DNA of 64,000 nt from Terramyces sp. JEL0728 (taxonomy: Eukaryota; Chytridiomycota; Chytridiomycetes; Rhizophydiales; Terramycetaceae), in the NCBI GenBank assembly GCA_027603945.1, contig JADIIU010000003.1, positions 124,001 through 188,000 of the forward strand. The letters run 5' to 3'. The translations under genes and the position numbers were made by a program. The stretch's first letter is position 1; the number at the start of each line of letters is the position of its first letter. Below are positions 32,279-44,427 of this stretch, piece by piece. The notes below the pieces were generated by a model. The model saw only the letters and a list, made by a program, of their open reading frames with translations. It was not told where the DNA came from and searched no databases.

Positions 32279-34609
32279 TTAATGCAAAGAAAGAGCAGCC
32301 AAGCCAGCGTCGACCGATTGCTTGCGGTTGTTTGCAGGATGACGATATGGAGCAGGCGGCCTGGTTTTTCTAAAGTCTCCCATGCTGGTGAACGTGGTGG
32401 AAAAGAGTTCCTTCAATTCCGGTAGCAGATCAAGGTCTTGTCTAACCTCCTTGTCTTTACGATAATGCAAATAAGCCCATAATTTTTCGAGTCCATAAGT
32501 AAGTTTGGTCTTTTTATAGTCGTCTAGGCACAAGGTCTGGAAGTCAACAAACAAGTTTTGCTTGAATTTGTTTTCTAAACCATAGGAAAAGAACCTAAAG
32601 ATACATTCCAATCCATAACGATAACCAGCTGCAGTATCTTCAAGGGCCAACTTTTTGAATTCATTATACATGGTTCTGTTGAAATGATCCCTTAAAAAGT
32701 GGGACCAGAAACGGAAGAGCGTATTCATTTCCTGAGATTGGCCAATGCCCTTAACCTTACGTTCTTTGTGAGTTTTGAATTACCTTTGATAGCTTTAGCA
32801 TGATACTTGGTATATTTATGTTGAATAAATCCACCTTCTTTTAATAGCTCGTAGCTCGGATGTTGGAAAGGAGCAAACTCTTTGTAAGATCCAGAAGGCA
32901 CGCCGCCTTCAACGCTTTTACCAAAGGACTTGCCGTAGGATTGTCCAAACGATCTCCCTCCAAATGAATTTCCGTGTGAGCGTCCACCAAAACTCGTTCC
33001 ATGGGATTGTCCATAGGAATTTCCTAATTTTGAAGTTTCGTACGATTTCGAGTATTGCACGGCATTGTTTACTAGCCAACCAACTGGAGGTGAAGCTGCG
33101 GTTAAACCTCCAGTAACGAAACGCTTTGGGCTCATGGTAACGGGTGTGGTTGTAACCGATTCAGGGATATTTGATTTAGGTTTGGTAGGGGTAGTGTGCT
33201 CCTCTCGTTTTACTACAACAACTTTTTCAACATTAGTTTCCTTCTTTGGCTTTCCAATTGACTTTTCATAGAGGAATAGCCCTTCGTTAATCATATCCGC
33301 AATATCATTTCCTTGCTTTGAACGATTATAAGGGGTAGTTGAATGCTTTCTTGGCGGCAAGTTTTGATATTGCGGTTGGGGAGGGACAGATTCGTGATTG
33401 CGCTGAGTTACAATTAAAATTGAATCCAGGTCCTCATCTTCAAAGTCCGAATCCAATTCAAAGTATGGTTCAGCTTCTTCAACTTCTGCGGCAGGATTCT
33501 TTGCCCAAGTTTCCGATTCGTCGAATTGGAACAAATGGTCGTCATCTTCCTTTTCAACCATGATTGTAGGCGCTGGAGTGTTGATTGCAGTAGTTTCGGA
33601 ATTTACTGATTTGTTTCTCTTCTTGGAAGTAATAGTTTCCCAGCCTTCGTCGTCCTTTGTCGTTTTTGGCATATCCAAATTTACAAAAGGTGAAGTTGGA
33701 GGAGTAGGGATTGTTTGAGATGTTTCTTGCGCCTCAGAAACAGTTTCACCAGAAATATTCGATGGCTTGATGGCGGCTTGTAGCCAACTTTTCCAGCCTT
33801 CTCTAAGCCTGACCAAAGCTTTTGTTTCATCCAGTTCCAAATATTCGTTCGCGTCCAACACTTCTCTAGTATATTCAGCAGCCCATACATAATCCAATTC
33901 TGGTAGCTCTTCAACGTTTTCTGGCTTCTTGTCCGAAGGTCTGATTCTAATTTGTGCAGATTGAAGCAGCTGCTTCATTCGATTAAATCCAAAGAACTTT
34001 TCGAAATGAACAAATCCAGATTCATCCATCAACGATCTGAAATAAATATCCTTGCACAAGTTTTCCACTGAAAAGTAATATTCGCTAAGTTAATTGATCA
34101 GTTACAATTGATAAATAACCCATTGCTTAATAATTGCTAATTCGTCTTGAGGAGTAGGTCCGGCTTTTTGCTTTCTATTTTTATTTGATTTGCGGCCTTT
34201 TTGGCTAGAATTAAAATTGGATACCTGTCATCACTCTTCCCCTTCTTCTTCTTCCCGGTATTTGGAGGTGGATGTCTGATATTTATATTCAACTTTTTCC
34301 ATCCTTGCTGCTTCTTGATTTTTAAATCCAAAACTGGTTCTTCGTGCTTTGGAGAATCGTGCAGAGAAGGCCAGCTTTCAAAGACAACTGGCACTTGTTC
34401 GGCTTGAGTTGCCTTTTTCTCACTTCTAGCAGCAGTTTCGATAATCTAAGGGTCAGGTTCAAGGTACTTTTGCAGGAATTTGCTGAGGCTCTTTGTCTGC
34501 AGTTTTGAGAGATTCTTTGGATTTCATACGCAAGTTCCAAATATTTTCAGGTTGAGATTGCTCCTTTACTGAAATTAATTGACATTTTACCTTGAACTTT
34601 GTCTGGCAT
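32279..34609 (-). CDS. LARP1: La-related protein 1
   Basis: LARP1 binds the cap and 5' TOP mRNAs and links TORC1 to translation. The La motif ([21 protein letters not shown]) is near residue 130-200. The C-terminal DM15 repeats that bind the cap are clear ([45 protein letters not shown]). Between them lies a long disordered part with an FGG-rich run ([17 protein letters not shown]). Five introns of 20-22 nt, including gtatccaattttaattctag and gtaattcaaaactcacaaag, give about 741 aa. The intron before the La motif exactly restores QFEYYF. All conserved elements are present. With LAMTOR1 it suggests a functional TORC1 axis. Confidence 0.95.
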
Positions 34610-34732
34610 TATTGCTTCAAATCCAAAGAATTAAAAAAAAAGTTTTCTCCAACACCTGTGTGGCTTGAAAAAACGTGAAGCATAGTCAAACTGTGTTCAC
34701 TTTAATAAGAGGATTATCGCACTTTAATGTAT

Positions 34733-35257
34733 TTAATTTCGCCTGCGGAAGAGCAGGTTGAACGAGGTTTGATCTGGGAAGAATGACCCTCTCTTGTCTA
34801 CCAAAAATTCTCTGTCTGCAGCATAAAACTTTATCCAATTATTGTTCAGCGTTAGATTTCCGATAGATTCAGTGGTGTATACATCCGAAAACCTATAAAT
34901 ACTAGTTTTATCGCGACCAAACGGAAGTAAATTGGTAACTTGAATATGTCTGCCGCTATCAACAATCTTTATGGATTTTACTCTTTTCCTAGCTCCAAAG
35001 TACACAGCAATCGGGAAAATGCTAGCTAGGAATCCACACCCAATTGAAGGCAAGTGTCTCCGCAAGGTTTTTGATCCAAATAAAGTCGCTTCAGTGTTTT
35101 CTTGAGTATTGACTAGTTCTACAATCGAATGCAGGAATACTGCTTGTCCAAATATTGCAAAGTATGCTGCATAAACGGTAAGCTTGTCGTTGTGTTGAAA
35201 CAATACTGCATTTGATTTGGACAGCTGGCTGATTGAAATACACCGTTTAAAAAACAT
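34733..35257 (-). CDS. TMEM223: TMEM223-like mitochondrial membrane protein
   Basis: A single 174-aa exon has two membrane segments (near 30-50 and 75-95) and the family pattern VLFQHND......GQAVFLHS, GCGFLASIFPIAVYFGARKRVKSI, TNLLPFG and the C-terminal FLVDKRGSFFPD. In animals TMEM223 sits in the mitochondrial inner membrane and helps cytochrome c oxidase assembly (family knowledge). The N-terminus (MFFKRCISISQLSK) is basic and could be a targeting signal. No intron is needed. Confidence 0.8.
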   Translation of the reverse strand: MFFKRCISISQLSKSNAVLFQHNDKLTVYAAYFAIFGQAVFLHSIVELVNTQENTEATLFGSKTLRRHLPSIGCGFLASIFPIAVYFGARKRVKSIKIVDSGRHIQVTNLLPFGRDKTSIYRFSDVYTTESIGNLTLNNNWIKFYAADREFLVDKRGSFFPDQTSFNLLFRRRN

Positions 35258-35563
35258 TCCTAGCTGTAACTGTTGATTTGTGATTCCTGCAGAAAAAAAA
35301 CAACCATTTGGCGATTATAAATCTGCATCTTACCCGATCCTCAAACAACAGCTAGAGTTTAACCAGTTATTTCATTCGCGAATATTTGCTGCAACTAATT
35401 ATCGGTGCAAAACACAATCTTTAGTATCTCCAATAATACACTGCAAATTTATTCATACTACTTCCAATTGGTTTCATTTCAATTCTCTCCCCACTCGGAC
35501 CTCGTTTTCTATTTGTTTATTTGATCAAAAACAAACAATAAACGTCATTCATTTTTTCATTTA
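35258..35563. other. 306-bp spacer between TMEM223 and calaxin
   Basis: An open frame of 94 codons without an ATG start covers most of it on the plus strand, but its composition and lack of any recognisable motif make it unconvincing. It separates divergent genes and should hold both promoters. T-rich and A-rich runs occur near 35510-35560, just before the calaxin ATG. Confidence 0.4.
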
Positions 35564-36298
35564 ATGGCTGGCCGATTACCTGTTGAAGATATCATTAAAA
35601 TCACTAATTGTAATCAAGCACTAATGTTAGTTGCAAGACCGGAGGTGGAGACTTTAAATAGATATTTTTCATCCTTAGCTGGAGCAAACGACAAGATTGA
35701 CAGGTCGCGTTTCCGAGACATGTTGGCAGATATTTTTGGGGTCGACGATTCGTTGATTATGGACAGAGGTGAGCGGTTACTAAATAGTCTTTCGTTGCTT
35801 TGACCTCGACGCAGACAACTACATTTCGTATGATGAATACATCAAAGGTATTTTGTGCTAATCCAGGAATGTCTGTATTTCTAAAGGGGAGATACGAAGA
35901 AAAACTAAAATGTAAGCAACAATTAACCCAGTCTGCTTCAGAGTGTACGATTTGAATGGAGACAGGTACATTTCCAAAGAAGAAATGTTCCAAATGCTTA
36001 AAAACTGCCTGGTAAAAGAAGCAGTGGAAGAAGATGAAGACGGCGTAAAGGATCTGGTAGATTTGGTTTTGAAGAAACTGGATGAAGATCGCGATGGAAG
36101 AGTTTCTGAAGCTGATTGGTCTGGGGCAATCGCAAAAGAAGCCTTGTTAATGGAAGCATTTGGACAGTGCTTGCCGCCAACCAAAGTATTCCCAGTCTAA
36201 ATTAGGTTGTCCAGCAATATATGAATCCTTCGCAAGATGATATTATCGCCAGTGCCAAACAAAACCCTAAACCTAAAGTACTATCTGTCAAGCACTAG
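35564..36298 (+). CDS. CLXN: Calaxin (EFCAB1/CLXN), calcium sensor of outer dynein arms
   Basis: This EF-hand protein binds axonemal outer dynein arms and controls flagellar beating with calcium. The EF hands are [26 protein letters not shown] and [13 protein letters not shown], with the family run [12 protein letters not shown] and [11 protein letters not shown]. Four introns of 19-20 nt join five exons into 218 aa. The last, gtattcccagtctaaattag, extends the protein past the apparent stop at 36200 to a Lys-rich tail ending at 36298. Together with CFAP70 it supports a motile flagellum. Neuronal calcium sensor-like proteins are the alternative, but the spacing fits calaxin. Confidence 0.88.
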
Positions 36299-36385
36299 AT
36301 ACTTAATCTGAATATATTGCCAACTATTAGCGAATGGTTTTAAAGTTTCTGTGATTTCATTTTACTTTTTCCAAATTCAAAAATT

Positions 36386-36657
36386 ATGCCAGCATCAGAA
36401 GAAATTCTAGCTCAAAAGGTCAGAGAAATCTAATTATAGTGGGACAAGACAATCGCAAACTTTCTAGTAAAGACATCGCTTGGACTAACAATCGGAATTG
36501 GAATGTCATTTGTATTATTCAAGAGTAAAAATGGTTAATTTCAGGACGCACTTGGCCAATCGCTCTCACCACAGGATTTGGTGCCGGAATAGCGTATTCA
36601 GAATCGCAAAGGTTTCTAATTTCTCATTTCAGGAGCTTTAATATTGCCTCTCAATAA
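36386..36657 (+). CDS. MIC10: MICOS subunit MIC10
   Basis: MIC10 bends the mitochondrial inner membrane at crista junctions. Four short exons joined by introns of 20-21 nt (one is gtaaaaatggttaatttcag) give only 69 aa. They cover an N-terminal WDKTIANFLVKTSLGLTIGIGMS-type first membrane hairpin with the glycine-rich GxGxG motif, FKRRTWP between hairpin arms, and GFGAGIAYSESQR in the second segment. These match the conserved features of the family. The gene is invisible as a single long frame. The usual tail after the second segment is short (SFNIASQ). Confidence 0.9.
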
Positions 36658-36750
36658 ATAATATTTCTGCACTATTGCTGATTTCATTTATCTCATTGTG
36701 ATCAAACTAAATTGCCACGTTTGAAGTTTGCAAGTTTGAAACTTTCCTTG

Positions 36751-37377
36751 ATGGCAGATAATTTTAGAGACTCGTTTGCCCAATTCAACAAGCAGCAGCA
36801 AAAAGGAATCAAAATGCCTTCCTTGTTCCAGCAAAATGACCAGGAATCGTCAGAATCGCTTTTGGATTCATTTCAATCAAGAGCTTCGAGTAAACTGAAA
36901 TTAACATCAGGTGCGCTTTCCTCAATGGGATTGAACAATTCAAATCCAGATAAAGAGTGCTTTGGATTATCTACTTTTCAGCGATATATTGGATTCTTGA
37001 TTTTGCTGGGAACGTCAGGACTGTTTCTGTTTATTTCACTATTTTCACTCCCATTACTACTGGTAGCACCAGCTAAATTTGCTTTGACTTATACAATGGG
37101 ATCGCTAATGTTTCTGGTATCGTTTTCAATCTTGAATGGATGGAGAGCTCATTTGAAGCACTTGTTTTGTTGGGAACGAGCACCGTTTACATCCAGCTAT
37201 CTGGTTTCAATGATGGGAACTCTGTATTTCAGTATGATTCATCCATCTTATATCCCAGTAATATTCTTTACGGTTCTGCAAGTAGTTGCGCTGTTGTGGT
37301 ACTTGGCGTCGTATTTGCCTGGAGGGACTACGGGGATGAAATGGATCACTTCAAGAACATTGTCCCTTCCTGTCTAA
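36751..37377 (+). CDS. SFT2: SFT2-like vesicle transport protein
   Basis: The 208-aa frame has an N-terminal cytosolic part and four membrane segments from about residue 80 on. Family signs are the first two segments (GFLILLGTSGLFLFISL and FALTYTMGSLMFLVSFS) and the end YLPGGTTGMKW. Sft2/Got1 proteins help vesicle fusion at the Golgi. I start at the ATG at 36751; another 13 codons upstream from 36712 are open but begin with TTG. The stop codon lies inside the first unit of a 23-nt tandem repeat. No intron is needed. Confidence 0.85.
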   Translation: MADNFRDSFAQFNKQQQKGIKMPSLFQQNDQESSESLLDSFQSRASSKLKLTSGALSSMGLNNSNPDKECFGLSTFQRYIGFLILLGTSGLFLFISLFSLPLLLVAPAKFALTYTMGSLMFLVSFSILNGWRAHLKHLFCWERAPFTSSYLVSMMGTLYFSMIHPSYIPVIFFTVLQVVALLWYLASYLPGGTTGMKWITSRTLSLPV

Positions 37378-37462
37378 TAAATTGTATTACATCTGTCTAA
37401 TAAATCGGACTACATCTGTCTAATAAATCGGACTACATCTGTCTAATAAATCGGACTACATC
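37371..37462. repeat. 23-nt minisatellite starting at the SFT2 stop codon
   Basis: Four head-to-tail copies of a 23-base unit (tgtctaataaatcggactac + ATC) follow each other: 37371-37393 (diverged), 37394-37416, 37417-37439 and 37440-37462, the last three identical. A partial fifth copy continues. Each unit includes TAATAA, so every copy carries stop codons, and the first contains the SFT2 TAA. Confidence 0.9.
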
Positions 37463-37630
37463 TTCCTAATCAATAGATAGTTGCTCACTTTGAATAATTC
37501 CAAAGAGATTAATATTGAACGAGAAGATCAAGTATTCAATTCACCCATCTGCTATTTGTGTTGACACGTAAGCAAGGGGCTTGGCTATTCCCTGCTTTTT
37601 TCTGTAGATTTTTTCTACTCAAACACTAAA

Positions 37631-38262
37631 ATGTCCTCACCAATAATCAATATGGCCCTAGTATTTGGGCTTGTCCAACTTGTACGCAATCGCTAATCAC
37701 AGGCCAACAAATTCCAATTAGATGCTCCTGAAAACACCAATATTTTGAGAATCGCATACGCTTCAGTTCAAGTTATAGGGTTAGCGACCGTCTTTTTCAT
37801 TTACACTCGCATAAAGAGCAAGAAAGGTGATTTTATTTTAATTTAGACCAAACCAAACTCGTTTACAGTGAAGCAAAAGCGCCATTTTCAACAGAAGAAC
37901 CAGCGTTGACTAGAACCACTTTTGAAGAATACGATATTGGACAAATCAAGACTTTGTTATTCCAAACTTTTACTGGTATTGCGATCATCGGATTCATGCA
38001 CTTCAAATGGGGTTATTTAAGACCATTATTGTTACAATCTGTACTTGGGTTGCGCACTTTAGCTTCCGCTCCTTTAGTTCAAGTCTGGGTATTCGGAAAG
38101 GAAGCAACCGGCGAATTGGCTCGTCCATGGAAGGCAGCTAACCCATTAGGGTAATTATTCTTAATATTTAGTGGTGGTGGTGAACCAGCAACTGAAAAGG
38201 AGATCAAGGCAAAGGAAAGAAAGGAAGAAAAGAAAAAGATTTCCAGTAAGAAGACTGATTAA
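37631..38262 (+). CDS. PHO88: PHO88/SND3 ER membrane protein
   Basis: Pho88, also known as SND3, is a fungal ER protein of the SRP-independent targeting route. The product (189 aa) has an N-terminal hydrophobic segment and a second after NILRIAYASVQVIGLATVF. The conserved core includes YDIGQIKTLLFQTFTGIAIIGFMHFKWGY and FGKEATGELARPWKAANPLGG, close to Pho88 (GFMH, ATGDL.RPFKAA). A basic tail of KKE repeats ends it. Introns of 21, 20 and 21 nt join four exons; the second is gtgattttattttaatttag. The gene argues for a fungal lineage, since the family is best known there. Confidence 0.9.
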
Positions 38263-38414
38263 ATAAATTCTATTAATCTACGTTTTGTCTTTGCGGTGAT
38301 TTAGATTCTCTGCGGTGGAATTTATACTGCGGTCTGGTATATTCCTGAGCAATAATACACTGACTGGCAATCAAGATGGCTTCTTGGCATCAACGACCCG
38401 GGTTAACTCTTTTT

Positions 38415-38645
38415 CTATATGCAGCAAGAATAAAAAATCAGATAAGCATCAAGCCTGTATGTCAATGCGAAATCCATTAGCACGACTGCCATAGATATCA
38501 GTAGGTTGCCCGTTCTGGTCGTCCGATCGTTTTTTACTTTCTGTGAATTGAAACTCCGCCAAAACACCCCTTTGCTCAAATTAGGTCTGAAAATCCCCGA
38601 CCTTGTGAAATCAAAAACTTTCTCACTAAATGTTGGTTTGGGCAT
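38415..38645 (-). CDS. Small membrane protein, possibly mitochondrial ATP synthase subunit f
   Basis: A 76-codon frame starts with ATG at 38643-38645. It has KVFDFTRSGIFRP, a basic loop and one hydrophobic segment (GNLLISMAVVLMDFALTY). The spacing resembles subunit f (F-type ATP synthase, ATP17/ATP5MF), which has a DF..SGIF block before a basic loop and a single membrane span. The tail after the span may be changed by an intron I could not fix. The start overlaps the proposed start of the F-box/LRR gene on the other strand, so one of the two starts may be wrong. Confidence 0.35.
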   Translation of the reverse strand: MPKPTFSEKVFDFTRSGIFRPNLSKGVFWRSFNSQKVKNDRTTRTGNLLISMAVVLMDFALTYRLDAYLIFYSCCI

Positions 38646-40123
38646 TGCTGACGATAATCAAAGGATCATTTTCAGAGCCAGCAAACAAAAAGACTAAATC
38701 GAAAAAAGTATCGTTCGAAAGGAGATCAGTTAGAGCATTATCTACAATTTCTAGCACAACCACACTCCGAAAGCGCAAGCAGAGTTGGGTAATTATCAAG
38801 TAATATTAGATTGTTCCACCGTATGCATTAGAAGCAGAAATATTTGAAAATATTATGAAATGGTGTAGTCCTGGAGATGCAGCCAAATTATTACAAGTGT
38901 GCCAAGTTTGGTCAGGACCAGCAGCAGAAGCCTTGTACCAATCACCACCAATCCTCTATGCGGATTCTTTTCCAAAGTTAGCTGCAACGTTATTAAAGAA
39001 TGATACAATGCATCCCTATCCGCTGTTAATTAGAGAATTCATTTTCACTGGTAATTTGTTTCTGATATTAGGATTAGCAGCGGATGAATTATACATGGGC
39101 GATCTGAAGGAATGCTTGAAGCTGTGTTCCAATCTAGTGTCGTTTAGGATCGAAGGTTGTTCTCACCTTTCAAATTTGCTTGCCCAATTTCTTGCTGAAC
39201 ATGCACCATTTTTATCCAGAATAGAATTACCAGGATGTACAATATCGGATGCATTCCTCGTTCAATTAATCAGAGGAGTTACTTCACTCAGACACATTGA
39301 TGTTTCGTTTTCAAATGTAACTTTATCAGCACTACCAATACTTGTTCGAGAATGCAGATATCTGGAAACATTAATCATGACCGGATGTCGCCCTTCACCA
39401 CCAGAAATGGTGATTGATTACGAAGCTTCAGAGTATTATTTGGTTGGGGATACACTAAAACAATATAAAAACAATTCATTAAAGCAAGTTAGTTTATCGT
39501 ATACGGAACTGACTGACGCAATGGTTGGATATCTGTGCCGGCATTGCGATTCATTACAATATCTCATAGCTGAAGGGTGCAACCTACTTACAGACACCGC
39601 AATCAACTCAATAGCAATGCATTGCCCAGCAATAATAGAATTGGATCTTTCGCTCTGTGTCCAAGTTACGGACATTGGTCTCCAAGCTCTAGCTGTTCAC
39701 TTATCAGTCCAAGGCGAAAAGACAAATAGACAAAGACCGACTAGCTTTGGATATAGCTCATTCCAAGAATATACTCCTCCACAAAAGAAATACAATACAA
39801 CACCACTCAGAAAAATTAATATAACTGGCTGCCACCATATCACCCCACCAGCAATAGTTTTGCTCGCTTCAAAATGTCCAAATTTAAACACAATAATAAT
39901 AGATAGGTGTGATAGGCTAATTGACTGGTATAATCATACCGATAGTCCAGTATCGCCTGTACCAACTACTGCGAGAGAAGGATTTTCTCAAGATTCCGAT
40001 TCCGATGAAGAATCGTTTGTGTCTGCACGCTCAAGACATTCCTTTGCGATGGACATGCTCCAATCGGAAAGAAAGTTGCAACTTAATAGAGACCAGGTAA
40101 TGAGAAGAAAGCGAGAGCTTTAA
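38630..40123 (+). CDS. F-box/LRR protein
   Basis: After a 21-nt intron near 38790-38810 the F-box reads VPPYALEAEIFENIMKWCSP..AAKLLQVCQVW. It is followed by leucine-rich repeats of the cysteine-containing type (for example LIAEGCNLLTDTAINSIAMHC, IIELDLSLCVQVTDIGLQAL and ITGCHHITPPAIVLLASKCP). Such proteins present substrates to SCF ubiquitin ligases. The C-terminal tail is Ser/Asp-rich (DSDSDEESFVSARSRHS). The first in-frame ATG upstream is at 38630, but the first exon is basic and poorly conserved and could start elsewhere. The total would be about 490 aa. Confidence 0.8.
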
Positions 40124-40193
40124 TAAAGTGTTTAAATAGTTTGAATTTCCTTGGAACCAAAGTGTTTATTACCAATATACTTTATCGATAATG

Positions 40194-41138
40194 TTAAGCA
40201 AATAACGCAAACATCAAAGGCAATCCCAGCACTGGAATCGCTCTTGTTGCCGAATTTGCTAGCTGAGCTTGCTTGTTGGTTGGAGGTCGAATATTTCCTT
40301 TCATAATCGGTGCTTTTAGAATCGCATCCAGCTGAACTTGCGTCATACTGAGTGCAGTGTTTGGAATAGTCCATCGCACTGGATCGCCGGTGGAAGTACG
40401 ACAAGGTGGTGTGGTGAACGAACCAAGGTAAGATAAAGGCTTGGCATCTCTAGTTTTTTGAATTAATTCTCTAAGTTCGAGACTTGCAAGTCCAACAGTG
40501 CCCAATGGGATAGTAGGAACTCCATTTTGCAATAGTGAGTCCAAAAATGCTGATGGGCTATTTGAAACCTTGAACCAGATACTATATACAGCAGTAAATC
40601 CATTGTCGTTCATGTAAACAAAGTGAGCTTCAAGGTCGTAACGAACCCCGCCATTGGTGTGCTCAGATGGCGAATGAAGGTGGAACTGCTTGAGATACGC
40701 AGTATTGTTACCATTGGTAAGAATGAAGTGACTGCCATCGAGAATATCGGCTTGGAGAGTGCGTCCAGTGTTCTTTAACGTCAAATTAGATAGAGAGTTT
40801 TGCCAGTTGATTTTGTTTGGTTCGGTTTGCTTGATGTTGGGCCCAAAATCAACTGGAGACTGCACTTTTCCAGGTTTGATCTTGCACCCATCAAACTCTT
40901 TACCCCAAATTGCGACATCAGTGTAATTCCAATTTAGTTCAGCCTGTGTTTTGACAAAAAGGATGTAAGCTAGACAGTAGTGAGTATATGCAACCAGCAG
41001 AACTAAAAATTGTACTACCATGAACTTTTGACGCGTTAGTTTAAACCATATTATCTTTGATCGGAGTTGGGATTCCCGTGTCGAGGATTTCATTCCGACA
41101 GGCATGTTTATATTTTCAATTTCGGTTTTCATGCCCAT
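40194..41138 (-). CDS. Alpha-type carbonic anhydrase, membrane-attached
   Basis: This 314-aa intronless frame encodes an alpha carbonic anhydrase, which interconverts CO2 and bicarbonate. The zinc ligands are the two histidines in FHLHSPSEH and the one in LEAHFVY. LGSFTTPPC and PVRWTI complete the active site. A hydrophobic segment near residues 40-60 acts as signal or anchor, and the hydrophobic end (PVLGLPLMFALFA) after NSAT looks like a GPI-anchor signal. The protein should therefore sit outside the cell. GPI8, which attaches such anchors, lies 8 kb away. Several in-frame ATGs near the N-terminus leave the start open. Confidence 0.9.
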   Translation of the reverse strand: MGMKTEIENINMPVGMKSSTRESQLRSKIIWFKLTRQKFMVVQFLVLLVAYTHYCLAYILFVKTQAELNWNYTDVAIWGKEFDGCKIKPGKVQSPVDFGPNIKQTEPNKINWQNSLSNLTLKNTGRTLQADILDGSHFILTNGNNTAYLKQFHLHSPSEHTNGGVRYDLEAHFVYMNDNGFTAVYSIWFKVSNSPSAFLDSLLQNGVPTIPLGTVGLASLELRELIQKTRDAKPLSYLGSFTTPPCRTSTGDPVRWTIPNTALSMTQVQLDAILKAPIMKGNIRPPTNKQAQLANSATRAIPVLGLPLMFALFA

Positions 41139-41307
41139 CTTGTAAATGAATACTCAGGAACGAGATTAGGATTGGTACTGGGCCAGCACATATTGCCAGA
41201 GATACTTGTAGTATCGATATAGGGAAATAAATTTCCTGCTAATATTGAAGACTGCACCTCTCCTAGTTTACAAAACTAAAAAAAAAGTATCCAAAACTAG
41301 ATTTATA

Positions 41308-42608
41308 TTAAATTCCAAAAGCCCACCTCAAACTGATAAAAAAAGTAGATATAATATGCCAAAAGATTGGTACAGTGTAGAACCCAGACCCCCAAATAAT
41401 TGCAATCAAGAGGATATCTTGAGCTTCACATTTGATTTTCCAGTGGACTTCATCTCCAGAAAACTTTTGATTATCATAAAACCCTTTCATTTGCACATCC
41501 TTTTCCCTAAATACTTGTTGAACCCAAGCGTTAAATTGGAACTTTCTCTTGTCAAGGTTAGGATCAGAAACTGCTTTGAGGAATTTCTGGTCTGGCACAT
41601 AGTTGGCAACTTCCGTGCTAGCGTCCGGGACAAATCCAGGAATTGACTTTAACAGTACTTTTTCCACGTGGATATGGACTTTTTTAGGGTAGTGCTGCTT
41701 TAGGAACACATTCTCCATCAAATAATTGTCATAAGGAATATCTTCCCTTTCCAATCCGGAATATCCGACAGTGAGATTAACAATGTAATCAATTTGATCC
41801 GAAAGGGCATCTGTGCACATAAAGAGTCCGGTTGCTTTTGGCAGGATAACGTACTAAATTAAAATGTGGTTACACTTGGTTTATCTTTAATTCCTGCCTT
41901 TTCCGCATATGTATGTGAGCTCCCCCGGTTATTTGGAGTATTCAAAGTTCCTTCTGGGAACAAAAAGAACCATAAAGGTACTTCCTTGCCGTAAATTCTC
42001 TGTCTTTCCATAACATTGACGATATTTTGAAAATCCAAGTGCAACTTTTGCTTCATGAAAATAAAATCAAAGAATGTCATTCCAGCTCCAAAAATTGGGA
42101 TACTTGCGAGAGCTGCTATCAACATGATTTTAATATCCGCATGTCTGTTATATCTTCTTGCCAATACCCACAAATAATACCCTATGGTGAATTCAAAAGT
42201 TACAGTCTGGGTAAATTTGGTGGTTAGCGATAAGAATGGTTTTGTTGATATCCCTCAGGCTTTCGTGATCTCCTGTCAGTACAAGTTCGGAATCCGGAAT
42301 TAGTATTTCTCCAATGATGACTAATACTGCACCAAAAGCCTTTTCGGTGATTCTAATCATTGTTCTGTATTGCTGATAAAACCAAACATCAATTTGCTGT
42401 CTTTGATGGGGCAAGATTAGCATTAATGGATATTTCGCAGCCAGTATGGCTAATGATAGAACTTGTACCAATACAATTGTAGTCGCAGTAATCAGCAGCA
42501 ACAGGAGAAATATTACGTTGTTTTTGTAAAATGTTGCGGTCGGGATTTGGGGAGATGAGGCCGGCAATCTGAGTTAGAATCAAATAACCTGGAAATGGGT
42601 TCTGCCAT
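41308..42608 (-). CDS. Lysophospholipid acyltransferase (AGPAT5/LCLAT1-like)
   Basis: The PlsC-type acyltransferase has the catalytic NHQ..PDW box (variant of NHxxxxD) and FFLFPEGT. It also has LPKATG, as seen in LPGAT/LCLAT relatives that remodel phosphatidylinositol or make phosphatidic acid in the ER. A hydrophobic N-terminal pair (LLLLLITATTIVLV, LSLAILAA) and a C-terminal hydrophobic segment (IIWGSGFYTVPIFWHII) anchor it. Three introns (20, 22, 20 nt) give 412 aa. The first, gttatttgattctaactcag, links the ATG at 42606-42608 to the rest. The exact lipid substrate cannot be read. Confidence 0.88.
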
Positions 42609-42876
42609 TTGCATTTAATTTGGTAAAGGTTCAAGTTGGCGAAAAGGTGGATCAAAAGTGCGCCACTCTATCGGGAACAACGATTCAGCAATAAGCCTTC
42701 AACAACCGATAAGATTATGTTAGGAATGCACGGGTGGTATCGAGCGGGTCGTCTTAAATCTGCACGATTACTCTAACGATCTATTATCAAAAAGGCATTG
42801 ACTACAATGCAAATTAAAAAGTCTGTGCGCAAGTGATAAACAAAACCATCGGTGATTATATAGCTAAAAAATGAAT

Positions 42877-44384
<1,508 letters not shown>

Positions 44385-44427
44385 GTTTTAAATCAGGTGC
44401 AAAGTTTTTATAAAGAAAATCGCGCTA

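Noticed and set aside
35280..35564. 94-codon frame before calaxin
   Set aside because: It has no ATG start, no motif and sits where both promoters of a divergent pair are expected.
41245..41646. Plus-strand frame of 133 codons
   Set aside because: It overlaps the conserved C-terminal part of the acyltransferase gene in antisense.
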